Under the pieces are notes generated by a model. It did no database searches and was not told the origin of the DNA. It saw only the letters and a program-made list of their open reading frames with translations. This document shows, one piece after another, positions 24,519-35,384 of a stretch of 64,000 nt of DNA. Numbering within the stretch: position 1 is the first letter of the stretch; each line of letters opens with the position of its first letter. The translations under genes and the position numbers were made by a program. Source of the stretch: Polytrichum commune (taxonomy: Eukaryota; Streptophyta; Polytrichopsida; Polytrichales; Polytrichaceae); the NCBI GenBank assembly GCA_950295325.1, contig OX485805.1:9486501-9550500 (forward strand), in the 5' to 3' direction.

Positions 24519-27500
24519 CCGTACACTAGGCTCGTTACACAATTTAACCAAATGCAAGTGCACTATATTATGTGGATATGAAAATGTTTCTCACTTTGCC
24601 ACCAAGAGTTTGCAACATGTACATGTAATTGTGCTAAGTGAAAGCCCCAATATAGTCAATGTCATCAACACACAATAATATCCACATCATACAAATGGAG
24701 TCCACACTTATATAGTTTGAGTATACAACATTGTGAGCTCAAAAATGGGTTGAGAAAAACTTACACTGACCAAATTTATCGCGGTATGTTAAAATTAATG
24801 TGGGCCACAATAATAGATGCAAAAGGGTGACTTATGTAAGTGTGCGGCATCTCAATGGCATGTGAATGAAGGAAAAGCCACGAGGTTTGTAATCTTCTTG
24901 TTTATTTGGCCTCACCCTTTGGTTATAATGGTGGGCTTCATCATCTCATTCCCCAAATCATGCTTAAGGTTTTTGATCAATTGTGTACGGGTTTTCTACA
25001 CTTGTGTTACCTATTCACATGCAAATAGGGTATGGCTCACATGCACATTGTCATTCTACTTCACTTTGTTTGTTTATTTTCATTAAGGGACTTCAACGAA
25101 GCCATTCCCCATATAAAGACGGCCATAACTAACTAAACACTCTTTAGTATTTTATAGTTGGTGGGATTCTAAGTAGACATACGACACCATCCTCTTTGTC
25201 ATTTTCATCTTAAAGTGAGCAATGAAGTCTTGAGACAAATTGGATCATTAGCATTTTGTCCACTGTGTGTGTCACATCTTGAAAGCACATTGAGACAACC
25301 TATTACTTAGAAGTTCTTCAATGAATTTTCATTTGAAATATTTAACAAAATTAAAAATTAAAAACTAAAGTCATAACGTATATTGTAGCCACGCATGTGT
25401 GTTAAGAGTTGGCAATAAATTGTAGGCATATATGTGGTTGCTTCTAATCTTCTCCATTTTTGTATATTTACTCCTCTTTGCACAACATTTATGATATTCA
25501 AGATGGTGGTAACACAACCACCTTAATGTGTTTTCCTCAAGGAAGAAATAAAACAAGCAGCTCGTTGTACGAGTGCTTTACTTGATTATCTTGCACACAT
25601 GGTTACATGTGGTTGGTGATCTAACCAAGGCCAAACTTTGGCTCATTTTAGAGTTCACTTGAAATCAATAATCGATTGTAATTGGACCCCACTCGAAGAA
25701 CGAGTTGCTGACACTAACACTTCCGAATCACATCACGCATGTGGTCGGGTTTGATTGGATGCCAAACTTTTGGATCATTTCATATTCCGTCACTAAAGCT
25801 CTTCCCACAAGACATAGTCAATAAACATATCAAATATGAGAAAATGCCAATGTTAAGAAGTTGGTTTTTTTTAAGGGAAGGAACAACTACACTAATTATG
25901 ATATTTAGTGTCAATATGGTATTTTATGTCACTATGGTAACACTTCTTCTTATGAATAAGTGAACAAATTTTGTCATGGAAGATTGAAATTTGGATGAAA
26001 AATCACTTGGTAAGTGACAGTCACTGCAACACAGTAAATCCGTAATCCCCCCAAAAGTTCACAAGGAATGACAAACAATGTTGGGTTAACATTTAGTGTT
26101 GGTGACACTACACTACGGTTTTCAATTAGCATTGAGCACGACAATTAGAATTGGTGGCACTAATTATGATATTTAGTGTAGTACATCTTTTTGTTTGTTT
26201 GTTTTGTCAAAGCTGGATTATGGGACCATTAAAGAAAACTTGTTTAAGGTTGTAATTTGCATAAAGATCACATGAAGAAACTAATGGTGAAGGCCACTTT
26301 TCTTAAAACTTTTGTCTCCTAGGCGGTAAGCAAAGGGCTTGACCAAGTACTTGTTGTCGGCATACTTTTGAATCCTCCTTTGCCTCCACACCAAGAATCC
26401 AAAGCATGGTGACTTTGATTAGAAAACATGGAATTACTTTGGAAATCTCAAGCTTGACCACATCAACATTTTGTCCCTCCTTTCCATGCTTCCCCCTTCT
26501 TTCCGAACATGGCTCCTTCAAATTCCTTTCACTCTTTGTTCTCTTTAGTGTGGGTCTCATTGTCTCAATTGTTTTTTTACTAAACCAATCATCATCAATC
26601 CATGTGTTTAGAAGCTAATAAATATTTGAGAACGATTTTAAACCCTTATACTTGAATTAGACATACCGACTCAACATGACCTCAGTCCCGCAATATAGTG
26701 AAGAAAACATGTAGCTTTAGTGTCCACCTCCCTAGCTAGTTGGGATCAATTTGAACAAATGCTCTAATTTTGTATATTATTCATTTCCAACAGATTTGGA
26801 CATGTATATTTGAATTCCAAAAAGTGTGATTTTCCCATGGTTTTGAGGCGATTTGAGATGCCATTAGAGTCAATTGTAAAGTATGGGGATCAATTTGGGT
26901 TAAATGCCTCGGTAATGGTCCCTTGTTTGAGTGTGACCAAAAAGTCTTAAAGGGCTTCTTGAGTTTTAGATGCGGGCATGTTTTATCTTCATTTAAGTGA
27001 GAATATTCTCGTTTTCTTTGTCATCTATGTGCACATGCATCTCTTTGCTTCTATCACCTCCTCTGTACTTCTAAAATAGAGTCGCACTTAAGAAATAACT
27101 AATTTTTTTCTTAAAGTTTGTTTTGCCCCGAAATAGAGGAAATCACCTTCCCTCCTTGGTTTTATTTGTAAGTAAATGACACAAGTGTTGGAAGTGGCAA
27201 ATATGGGAGGTTCCATCAAAAAAGTTGAGTTGATCCCCACTTTTGGTGACTCTAGGGTGAACTCTATTGTGTCAGTGAAGGATTGACAAGTTTGTAGCTA
27301 GGGTGGTGTCATACCTCCATGACACTTCTTACTAATATGTTAGCTTTGGATAGTGCATGTGACACGTGTGCACATGTGGTAGTGCAACAATTGTGTTGGT
27401 AGGAAGGTAGGCAAACCGTGTGCTTTTATTAATCGAATCTACAAACCCAAGTTGAACAATCTCATGTGGACTCTCATATTCTTTCAAAGTTCTACTAACC

Positions 27501-27960
27501 TCCCTTAAATATTCACTTCAACAACATTGTGTATGGTGAATATTGTGGGCCACACCATAAACAAGGACACCAACACTAAAAGCATTGGGGCTATTATTAA
27601 GGATGCATACAATATTCCAACCCATTGTAAATAACATTGGAGTTCCATGTTGTAGGTTACATTGTCTATATTGGATGGAAACAATGTGCATTTGAGAGAC
27701 TTCCAACAAAGTGAGGTCCATTCACACTCGTCCCACGTGAACAATTATGAATATTAGATGGATCTATACAACCACTTGATGAACACGAGAATCTTCACTT
27801 TGATAATGAATAATGTGTTCATACGAGCTCCAAAAAGTACGAGGAAAGTGGCTATGGCCCCCATTTGAATTTGCCAATCATCTCGTACTAACCTTATGTT
27901 TCATAAACCCGGGAGAAGTGGACTAGCTGGGAAAAAGTAACCATGCAAGACATGTCCGCC
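24519..27960. other. AT-rich spacer, no gene supported
   Basis: Short chance frames only, the longest under 90 codons. ATTTAGTGT motifs recur near 25,890-25,930 and 26,085-26,190 and are probably remnants of the element at 3,165 and 52,567. A partial inverted R6 remnant lies near 27,740-27,905. Confidence 0.4.
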
Positions 27961-27963
27961 TTA

Positions 27964-28296
27964 GGGCCACTTCACACACGAACCAAGGGCCGTGACCATG
28001 TAATTGTGAGGGCCCTTGACTCTCAACCAACGACATGCCATCAACACACTCGACCGGAATTTACATCAAACCCACCTCTTGGAAGTGCACCTGATGCAAA
28101 TCCCAGTAGACCGCGAAACATTACCCAACATCTGCCATGGCTAGCATCCATATTGACGTTTCACCCATTGATAAATTCATTGGGCCCCATGTGAAGTGAC
28201 CTGGGACGGTCTCTCGGCCTGTTCGACCTACGAGGGGTCTTGTGTGGATTGCTGTGATGGTCACGGACCTCCAGTCTCGTGTGTGCGAAGTGGCCC
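27964..28296. mobile_element. M2 short variant, copy 2
   Basis: It begins GGGCCACTTCACACACGAA after TTA (27961-27963) and ends GTGTGCGAAGTGGCCC. Related to 23300-23630. The sequence after it is the tandem array at 28196-28870, so the right target duplication is not visible. Confidence 0.7.
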
Positions 28297-28870
28297 GAGG
28301 AATTTGGATGTAAAAGTAACATTTTAGTGACCTGGGACGGTCTCTCGGCCTGTTCGACCTACGAGGAGTCTTGCGTGGATTGCTGCAACGGTCTCGTGTG
28401 TGTGTGTGTATGCGAAGTGGCCCGAGGAATTTGGATGTAAAAGTTACATTTGAGTGACCTGGGACGGTCTCTCGGCCTGTTCAACCTACGAGGGGTCTTG
28501 CGTTGGATTGCTGCAATGGTCTCGTGTGTGTGTGCGTGTGCGAAGTGGCCTGAGGAATTTGGACGTCAAAGTAACATTCTCGTGACCTGGGACAGTCTCT
28601 TGGCCCTGTTCGCCCTACGAGGGGTCTTGTGTGGATTGCTGCCACAGTCACGGACCTTCAGTCTCGTGTGTGTGTGTGTGTGCACGCGAAGTGGCCCGAG
28701 GAATGTGGACGTCAAAGTAACATTTTAGTGACCTGGGATGGTCTCTCGGCCCTGTTCGACCTACGAGGGGTGTTACGCGGATGGCTGCCACGGTCACGGA
28801 CCTCCAGTCTCGTGTGTGTGTGGGTGTGTGAAGTGGCCCGAGGAATGTGGGCGTGAAAGTAATATTTGAG
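28196..28870. repeat. Five-unit tandem array of an M2-type element end
   Basis: Units begin with GTGACCTGGGACGGTCTCTC or a close variant at 28196, 28327, 28454, 28582 and 28728 (periods 131, 127, 128, 146). Each unit contains the terminal inverted repeat end (GTGTGTG...GAAGTGGCCCGAGG), then an ATTTGGATGTAAAAGTAACA-like stretch. A GT microsatellite of varying length inside each unit explains the period differences. The first unit is also the end of the element at 27964. Confidence 0.85.
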
Positions 28871-29306
28871 GGGCACTGAGATCTGCAGAGGGGGCTCGAG
28901 CGGAACACCGCATTGGGTGTTGGGGGATCCACAGATCCAAGTAGATTCATCAGTGCCTGTCCCTTATATTTGGCCATCCGGGACGCTCGCTCGCTTGCGA
29001 GTGAGGGAGGCCACTACCGATCCGGAGCCCCTCGAGAAGGGAGTGTATTGAAGCCTCATGGCAGCCTTTTCTTTAATTGGGAGCCCTTTCCACTGGCCCA
29101 CCTGCTCCTTTTCCCAATTCCGGGGTTCAGAAGCCGGGCTGGACCGGGCCGGGTCCGCCCCTTACCCGGCTTGCCCAGCTAGCCAGCCAGCCAGCCAGCC
29201 TAGCCGCCAGCCAGACACTCTTCGCTGCCTGCCTGGCTTGGCAGCTGAAGACGGGCGACCTCACAGGCCCCCCACAAGAATTAGGGACCCACTGGCTGCC
29301 CTAACT
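28871..29306. other. GC-rich spacer with AGCC tandem run
   Basis: Open frames in several phases reflect composition. A run of AGCC tetramers lies at about 29,176-29,214. No protein recognised. Confidence 0.45.
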
Positions 29307-29512
29307 TCGGCCTGAGGGCCCGTGACCGTTGCCACTTCAAGGACTGTCATTGGGTGGAAAAGGCGGAGCCGGTCCAAGTTCGCGTCACACTCCGCTTGAG
29401 GGACCACAGGAGTAAGTGAATGCAGGATGGATGTCGAGTCTACATGGTAACAAATGGATCAGGTTTCGTGGTCACTTGGACTATTTTCCAAAACCACCTC
29501 TTGGAGGTAGGC
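29307..29512 (-). mobile_element. M2 MITE, half copy (reverse)
   Basis: Reverse complement of the M2 right half, from CTGAGGGCCCGTGACCGTT to CCAAAACCACCTCTTGGAGG and TAGGCC. It abuts the next M2 copy head to head. Confidence 0.7.
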
Positions 29513-29516
29513 CTAA

Positions 29517-29860
29517 GGGCCACTTCACACACGAGCCAAGAGTCTTGACCGTGAGATTGTGAGAGCTCAAAAGAAAGTGTCCAAAGGTAGTCCCAACACG
29601 CCTCCAAAATCATGTAGTGTGGTCATGGACCCTCCCGTGTAGTGTGAAGTCATATGTGACCAGGCCCTCGACCAAATGCTATTTCAATGAATTTCTATTC
29701 ATGCGGGTTTTCACACGTGATAAACTAGAATGAATGAACGGTTGTGAGTGTTCGGAGTGGCATGGTGTCCCAATTTTGTGTTAGGCCTACTTCCAAGAGG
29801 TGGTTTTTGAAAAGAGTTTAAGTGACCATGTAATGTGATCTAATTGATACTTTGTTTGTT
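29517..29860 (+). mobile_element. M2 MITE, right-truncated copy 4
   Basis: Left end GGGCCACTTCACACACGAG preceded by TAA (29514-29516), collinear with M2 to GTGATCTAATTGATAC; then it stops at the homopolymer tract. Confidence 0.75.
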
Positions 29861-29863
29861 TGT

Positions 29864-29865
<2 letters not shown>

Positions 29866-29896
<31 letters not shown>

Positions 29897-29913
29897 TGGG
29901 GGGGGGGGGGGGG
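29866..29913. repeat. T30 tract followed by G16 tract
   Basis: About 30 T (29866-29895), then GT, then about 16 G (29898-29913), at the broken end of an M2 copy. Exact lengths may be affected by sequencing. Confidence 0.75.
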
Positions 29914-30657
29914 CATATCATGCTCGTTTCCTATTAGTTTGCCTTAAAAGGTTCAAGATTCCAATGGTAGAGGTCGAGTTATGGCTCCATGAGTTGAGAG
30001 GATCTTAGACCGGGTCCAAAAAACTTAGGTTCCAAAATATCCCCTAAATGAACATGAGTTTTGAACTCAAGATTGGACACAAAGCTTCAAGAATAGGCTC
30101 TCAAACCATGGAGGAGTTGTCACCGCGTTAGCAAACAACGGATCACGAAGATGGTTGTTCCAAATTTTAGAACCAACGGGATTGGAATGCAAGAACTTAT
30201 TGGACGAGGTCAAAGTGAAGATCGCATAGACGCTCACGGATGTATCAAGAGGTATCTATCCAACCTAAAATGGTGCATATATTTTGAGCACATAGTCCAA
30301 TCTCATTGTGACATGTGTCGTCACCTTAGTGTCCGTTCTCGACTACAAGCCTTACCATATACGAGTTAAAAATATAGGTGTCCGATTAACAAGAGCGACC
30401 GTTCACACAAGGCCCGCGTACCTTATTTAGGAGTGGAACCACAACTGTGTCCAATATGTGTCGTACGAGTGATCTGGTACATTTCTAAACTTGTACTTTG
30501 CACCTGTAAGAAACATATTCGGATTCTTATTCTGATCATGTTGATGTTATTGCTGAAGTTAGTAGCAAAAAATTGTACGTAGCTGGAGGAGGAGAGCATG
30601 GATCTATATTTGGATGGATACTAGAGGCCTCGAGTTTGTTTTCTCATACTACACTAA
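29914..30657. other. Spacer with partial R6 repeat
   Basis: R6 phrases occur at about 30,270-30,440 (TTTTGAGCACATAGTCCAAT and ATAGGTGTCCGATTAAC). No gene supported. Confidence 0.4.
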
Positions 30658-31009
30658 GGGCCGGTTCACACTATGGCCAAACTTCGAGAGGAGAAGCGTT
30701 TGGACCAATGAAAATGCAGAAATGTCCAAAGTCCGTCCTCTCGGCCTTCACACTAGAGGCCGAAGTCCAAAGGACGTCGCCTCCAAAAGAGCCTAGGTGG
30801 CAACACTTTTAGGAAGTTATGGCGCCAAGAGTTCGGCCTCTCGAGCAAAGTTTGGGTCGACCAAAATACTCAACCCAAACTTCCGTCGAGAGGCCGAACT
30901 TTTTTTCATTAAAATATTCAAAATCTGAATATAGCTTCTCCTCTCGACATAGTTTGGGCTAGAAAAGTGACGCTTCTCCTCTCGACTTGGGCATAGTGTG
31001 AACCGGCCC
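30658..31009. mobile_element. M5 PIF/Harbinger-like MITE with internal hairpin
   Basis: A 352-bp element with ends GGGCCGGTTCACACTATG and CATAGTGTGAACCGGCCC; the inverted repeat continues inward for about 44 bp. It is flanked by TAA (30655-30657 and 31010-31012). Its ends resemble M2 (GGGCC...TTCACAC) but the interior differs. An internal imperfect hairpin lies at 30830-30900 (GTTCGGCCTCTCGA pairing with TCGAGAGGCCGAAC). Confidence 0.82.
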
Positions 31010-31012
31010 TAA

Positions 31013-31469
31013 GGGCCACTTCAACACGAGCTAGGAGCCGTGACCATGAAATTGTGAGAGCCCGAAAGAAAGTGTCCAAAGGCCGTCCCAACACACCTCC
31101 AAACTCATGTAATGTGGTCACGGACCCTCAAGTGTAGTGCGAAGTCATACGTGACCGGGCCTTCAACCAAATGCTATTTCAGTGAGTTTCTATTCATGCG
31201 GGATCCTCACGCATGATAAAATAGAATAAATCAACGGTTGTGAGCGTTCGGAGTGCCATTTTGAAAATAATCCAAGTGACCATGAGACATGATCCATTTC
31301 ATGCCATGTGGGAATCCATGTAGACTTTACATCCATCTTGCATACACTTACTTTGTCGGTTCCTCAAGCGTAGTGTGAAGTGAGCTTGGATTGGCTCCGC
31401 CTTTTCCACCAATGAGAGTGCTTGAAGTGTAATGGTCACGGGCCCTCAGTCTCGTGTGTGAAGTGGCCC
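31013..31469 (+). mobile_element. M2 MITE, copy 5, abutting M5
   Basis: Ends GGGCCACTTCAACACGAG and CTCGTGTGTGAAGTGGCCC. The left TAA (31010-31012) is shared with M5 and the right TAA is 31470-31472. About 457 bp. Confidence 0.84.
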
Positions 31470-32405
31470 TAAATATGAAACTTAGTGTCACTTACTATTT
31501 GGAAATGCACAATGTTGTATCCATTTACTGCATTATCTGATATTTGACCAACAAATGTTAAGTTGGTTGTTTGGACATTGACTGACGTCACAACTTTACT
31601 TGATTATGCTAATGATTAAAACATATAACATTGTGTGAAACCAAATAGTATGTCACACTAAATACCATATCCAGTGTAGCAGTGATCTTTCTTTGGGTGT
31701 TTTACTGTTGGAAACTTGTGCATAGCAGTGCCCGGGAAGTTTTTGGGCAGGCATAGTTGGTCAAGATCCTAGTGATTCTAAATCCAACCGGTTACATGTT
31801 GACATCTTCTGGTTTTGCTTTCATTCATTTGAGGTCTATTGTTCTATAGATTCCTCTAAACCGATCGGTAATTCTCCTGAAGTCTCGAACTTCAACCGGT
31901 TATTTCTCAAACTCAATCCTAGTGATTCTAAATCTAACCGGTTACATGTTGACATCTCCCGGTTTTGCTTTCATTCATTTAAGGCATATTCTTCGATAGA
32001 TTCCTCTAAATTGATTGGCAATTCTCTTGAAGTCTCGAACTTCAACCGGTTATTTCTCAAACTCAATCCTAGTGATTCAAAATCCAACCGGTTACATGTT
32101 GACATCTTCCGGTTTTGCTTTATTCATATGAGGTATATTCTTCTATAGATTCCTCTAAAATGATGGGTAATTATCCTGAAGTGTCCAACTTCAACCGGTT
32201 ATTTCTCAAACTCAATCCTAGTGATTTGAAATCCAACCGGCTACATGTTGACATCTTCCGGTTTTTCTTTGATTCATGTGAGGTATATTCTTCTATAGAT
32301 TCCTCTAAAATGATGGGTATTTCTCTTGAAGTCTCGCACTTCAACCAGTTATTTCTCAAACTCAATCCTAGTGATTCTAAATCCAACCGGTTACATGTTG
32401 TATTA

Positions 32406-32465
32406 GGTAATCGTTTTATTGGAACCGGTTATCGGTGCATAACCGGTTCCAATAAAACGATTACC
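32406..32465. repeat. Perfect hairpin, 27-bp arms and 6-bp loop
   Basis: Positions 32406-32432 are the exact reverse complement of 32439-32465, with CGGTGC between. Both arms contain the AACCGGTT motif of the M1 family. Confidence 0.92.
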
Positions 32466-32468
32466 GGA

Positions 32469-32679
32469 CGTAACCGGTTGGCCGCTTTGTTGAGCCGCGC
32501 AATAGTTCTCATATTCGTTTCAAATTGCTTATAACCGGCTTTAAGTGATTTTGTAATATGTCTATATCCGATTTAGATCATAACCGGCTGGGATGTCGAG
32601 GTTATCGTCTGCAAACCTGTGTGCTCAGAGCCAATCGTGTAGTGCCACCTCGGCGAAACAAAGCGGCCAACCGGTTACG
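32469..32679. mobile_element. Nested element with perfect 23-bp inverted ends
   Basis: 32469-32491 (CGTAACCGGTTGGCCGCTTT, then GTT) is the exact reverse complement of 32657-32679. The interior holds further ATAACCGGCT motifs. After it the host sequence resumes as GATGTCTTCTAGTTTTGC, close to the repeat unit. No target duplication is obvious. Confidence 0.7.
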
Positions 32680-32835
32680 ATGTCTTCTAGTTTTGCTTTA
32701 TTCATGTGAGGTATATTCTTCTATAGATTCCTCTAAACTGATGGGTAATTCTCCTGAAGTCTCGCACTTCAACCGGTTATTTCTCAAACTCAACTGGTTC
32801 ATCTGTAACTAACCGCCGGTTCTTCTCGAGCAGTG

Positions 32836-33269
32836 GTGAATATATTCAGCTCTGAAGGCGATTCAAGGAATCTGGAAGTAAGTTTCCTGTTCATCTCAAA
32901 TGCACAGAAGTTGGTGGGTGCTGTTGTCTTTGGTGGGCTGGACCGGTGTCCGAGGAGCAGTGTGTATGTTTTGACAACTCTCATTCGACGTTCAACCTTA
33001 AATCCCAAGTGTCATGTGACGTTTTCAAAAACAAAAAAAAAAACAACGAATGTCAATTGACATCTATGTTTTGTTTCTAAAATGCCACTTCAATGTCACA
33101 TGTCCAGTAGTACGTGTCATTTCAATTTCTAATGTGTCAATTGACGTGTGGTTTTTTTCATCACAAGTCACACTACATGTCAAATTCTAAATTGTGTGTG
33201 TCTATTGATGTGCACTTTTACTTTGTGTGTCAAATGTCAGAAACTTGCAAAATCTTTGTTAAAAATACA
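32836..33269. other. Spacer, no gene seen
   Basis: Repeated TGTCA-type phrases near 33,040-33,240 but no defined element or coding region. Confidence 0.4.
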
Positions 33270-33490
33270 CAATGTTGAGGAGATTTTTGGGCATAATAGA
33301 TTGACATCCTAATATTTTCAAGTCCAACTGGTTACATGTTGACATCTTTAGTTTTTCTTTATTGATTTGAGGTATTTTCTTTGAATTCCTCTAAAAGGAT
33401 CGGTAGTTATCCTGAAGTCTTGAACTCTAACTGGTTATTTCTCAAACTCAACCGGTTCATTTGTAACTAGTTGGTTCTCCCCGTTCATTG
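33270..33490 (+). mobile_element. M1 hAT-like MITE, copy 8
   Basis: It begins CAATGTTGAGGAGATTTTTG and ends TTCTCCCCGTTCATTG; about 221 bp with the full M1 interior. No clear target duplication. Confidence 0.8.
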
Positions 33491-33527
33491 GGCTAATAAT
33501 CTACATGATACATAGGACCGACAAAGT

Positions 33528-33749
33528 GAGGGAATTATCGTATACGAACGTACCTCTGATCCATCCAACATAAAAACTTGACACCCCTTTCATGTTTGTT
33601 GCCGATTCATCTCAAATGACATTGAGTAGCCTAATTTGGGGTCTTTGAACCTAAACAGGGTGTCAAAAATATAATCTCCATATTGTATACTATTTCAAGG
33701 CTTTTATGTTGGATGAATGAGAGGAATCCTTGTATACGATAATTCCCTC
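33528..33749 (+). mobile_element. M3 MITE, copy 5 (best preserved)
   Basis: Ends GAGGGAATTATCGTATACGA and CGTATACGATAATTCCCTC-type; inverted repeats of about 45 bp run through CATCCAACATAAAA and TTTTATGTTGGATG. About 222 bp. Confidence 0.78.
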
Positions 33750-34409
33750 TGTTTAGGACATATTTGGGTTTGTTCACAATAAGCTAAGGCGAGGAAATCC
33801 ATTCTTTGACATCAGAGTGGTGTCTCGTGACTTTGCCACTCCCGGGGACTAATGTGGATAGTCACGGTGGTGCTAGTTGGGCTCTTTAGTGATTCGCATG
33901 AGTAAGGGCATATCTTGAACTCCCAAGCGAGGGTCCCAACACTAGTGAGTGGTAATGGTAGCATGTAGGGAGTTTGAGGCATGACCCTAGGATCACGAGT
34001 TAGGGTGACTCCCAAAATGTAACCCATGTTGGGCAAAGGGTCTAGGGTGGCCCGTAAAGGGGCATATGCCACGTGCTTTGCACTTAGGTTTGCACTCAAA
34101 ATGTGGCCCTTGGGTGTGCAAAGTTAGTGACATTGCAAATCCCATTGAGATCTACTTGGCAGTTGCCATTGTTACGCAATGGGCTGCCTTCAAACTAAGT
34201 GGGTTTGGGTTGTGACACCTATTGAGGGGACTAGTAAAAACATACCCCCTATATGTTTGTTGTTAAATGATTCCGACTGAATCTTACTAGACTACTTTAG
34301 GGTCTCTACCCCCAATTTAGGATTTAAGTATGCTAAATGTAGAAGGACTATGCAATGGTACTCAACAATTTCTCTTCCCCCTCCCTCGGGATTACCCTCC
34401 CCTTTGTAA
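33750..34409. other. Spacer, no gene seen
   Basis: No supported coding region or repeat-family match. Confidence 0.4.
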
Positions 34410-34840
34410 GGTAAGAAAAATCCAAACAAACACTCTCCTCTTTGCGCCCACCTCTTGAAGGATATGAAAATGCACAATTAGCGTGAGATGATTGGCAAAT
34501 CCAAATCGTACTCGTAACCACTTTCCTCATAAATTTTGGAGCTCATATGAACATCCTATTCATTATCAAAGTGAAGATTCTCCGAGTCATTTGTTGACCA
34601 TATACACCTCCCCTCCCCCTCCCCTCCCCCCCCCTTTCTTTTTCTTTTCCATTTCTTTTTGTCGACAATTGAAGCTAGAATGACTTAGAAATTTTGAGCA
34701 ACTAGTCCGATCTCTTTCTTTGACACATACATCTTTTTAGTCTCAGTTCTTAGACCCACACATGGCCATTTACCACTCAAATATAAATACAGGGGTCCGT
34801 TCAAGACGAGGCACCAAATTAGTAGCGGCACATCCACCTT
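34410..34840 (+). repeat. R6 dispersed repeat with pyrimidine/poly-C tract
   Basis: R6 blocks in direct order around a C-rich tract at about 34,605-34,635. The same blocks recur in the copy at 35,385-35,760 about 1 kb away. Confidence 0.65.
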
Positions 34841-35040
34841 GTGCAAACCGAAACGCATATTAGATGTGAGGAAACTACAGCCCGGTCCGAGATGACCCTA
34901 AACTACCAGATGATAGTGGAGAGGCACCCAACCCAAACAGAGTGGTTGGCGGTTCAACCCCTGACCGTGAAATCGCTTCTCTACTTGATGGAAAACCAAC
35001 CGGGTGATCAAACGCCTCATGTGTTCCCAAAATGAAAAAG
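34841..35040. other. Compositionally distinct insert, origin unknown
   Basis: About 200 bp with balanced base composition and an open plus-strand frame (ending NQPGDQTPHVFPK), a minus-strand frame open as well, and no similarity to the surrounding repeats. I do not recognise the product. It could be a fragment of a gene or of a retroelement. Confidence 0.25.
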
Positions 35041-35384
35041 AAAAAAGAAAAAAGAAAAATCTTTTTGCACTCGACGAAATTAGTGTTCATGGTGAGGCAG
35101 CGGTGATTGATTGATTGATTGATATGAGAGAGAGAGATGTGGCCATTCCTTTTCTTCTTCTTCTTCTTCTTTTTTCTTTCTTTCTTTGCATTTCCCTTGC
35201 CTGACATGCCCCCAAACTTCATGTGAGGTGCTCGTGTGTAGCATTCCAGTACACTGTCAGTTGCATGTTGGAACCTAGATTTGCAGGCTGCCAGCGCTTT
35301 GGGCACTAGCACCCTCAGTACATACAGTAAACTTAGGGTAACTTAAACAAGAAGGACTTGAACGGACAGTGTTGTTTTTTCCTC

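Larger units (their letters stand above)
31726..32835 (+). mobile_element. Expanded M1 MITE with five ~150-bp internal repeats
   Basis: The left end CAGTGCCCGGGAAGTTTTTG and right end TTCTTCTCGAGCAGTG fit M1. Flanks GTGCATAG and GTGAATAT match at 6 of 8. The interior is repeated: units carrying AGTGATTCTAAATCCAACCG start at about 31771, 31921, 32071, 32219 and 32368. Each runs to the TTATTTCTCAAACTCAA block, which then joins the next unit. A nested segment interrupts the fifth unit, so the element reaches about 1.1 kb instead of 230 bp. Open frames here come from the repeat, not from a gene. Confidence 0.85.

Noticed and set aside
28196-28870. CRISPR-like regular repeats
   Set aside because: Units are contiguous with no spacers and derive from a transposon end; the DNA is plant nuclear.
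28450-28977. Frames of 75-109 codons on both strands
   Set aside because: They span the five-unit MITE-end array and repeat with it.
32115-32534. Plus-strand frame of 139 codons with internal repeats
   Set aside because: The protein repeat only mirrors the 150-bp DNA repeat of the expanded M1 element.
34940-34965. GGTTCAACCCC resembling a tRNA T-arm
   Set aside because: No matching acceptor stem, D-arm or anticodon arm at the right distances.
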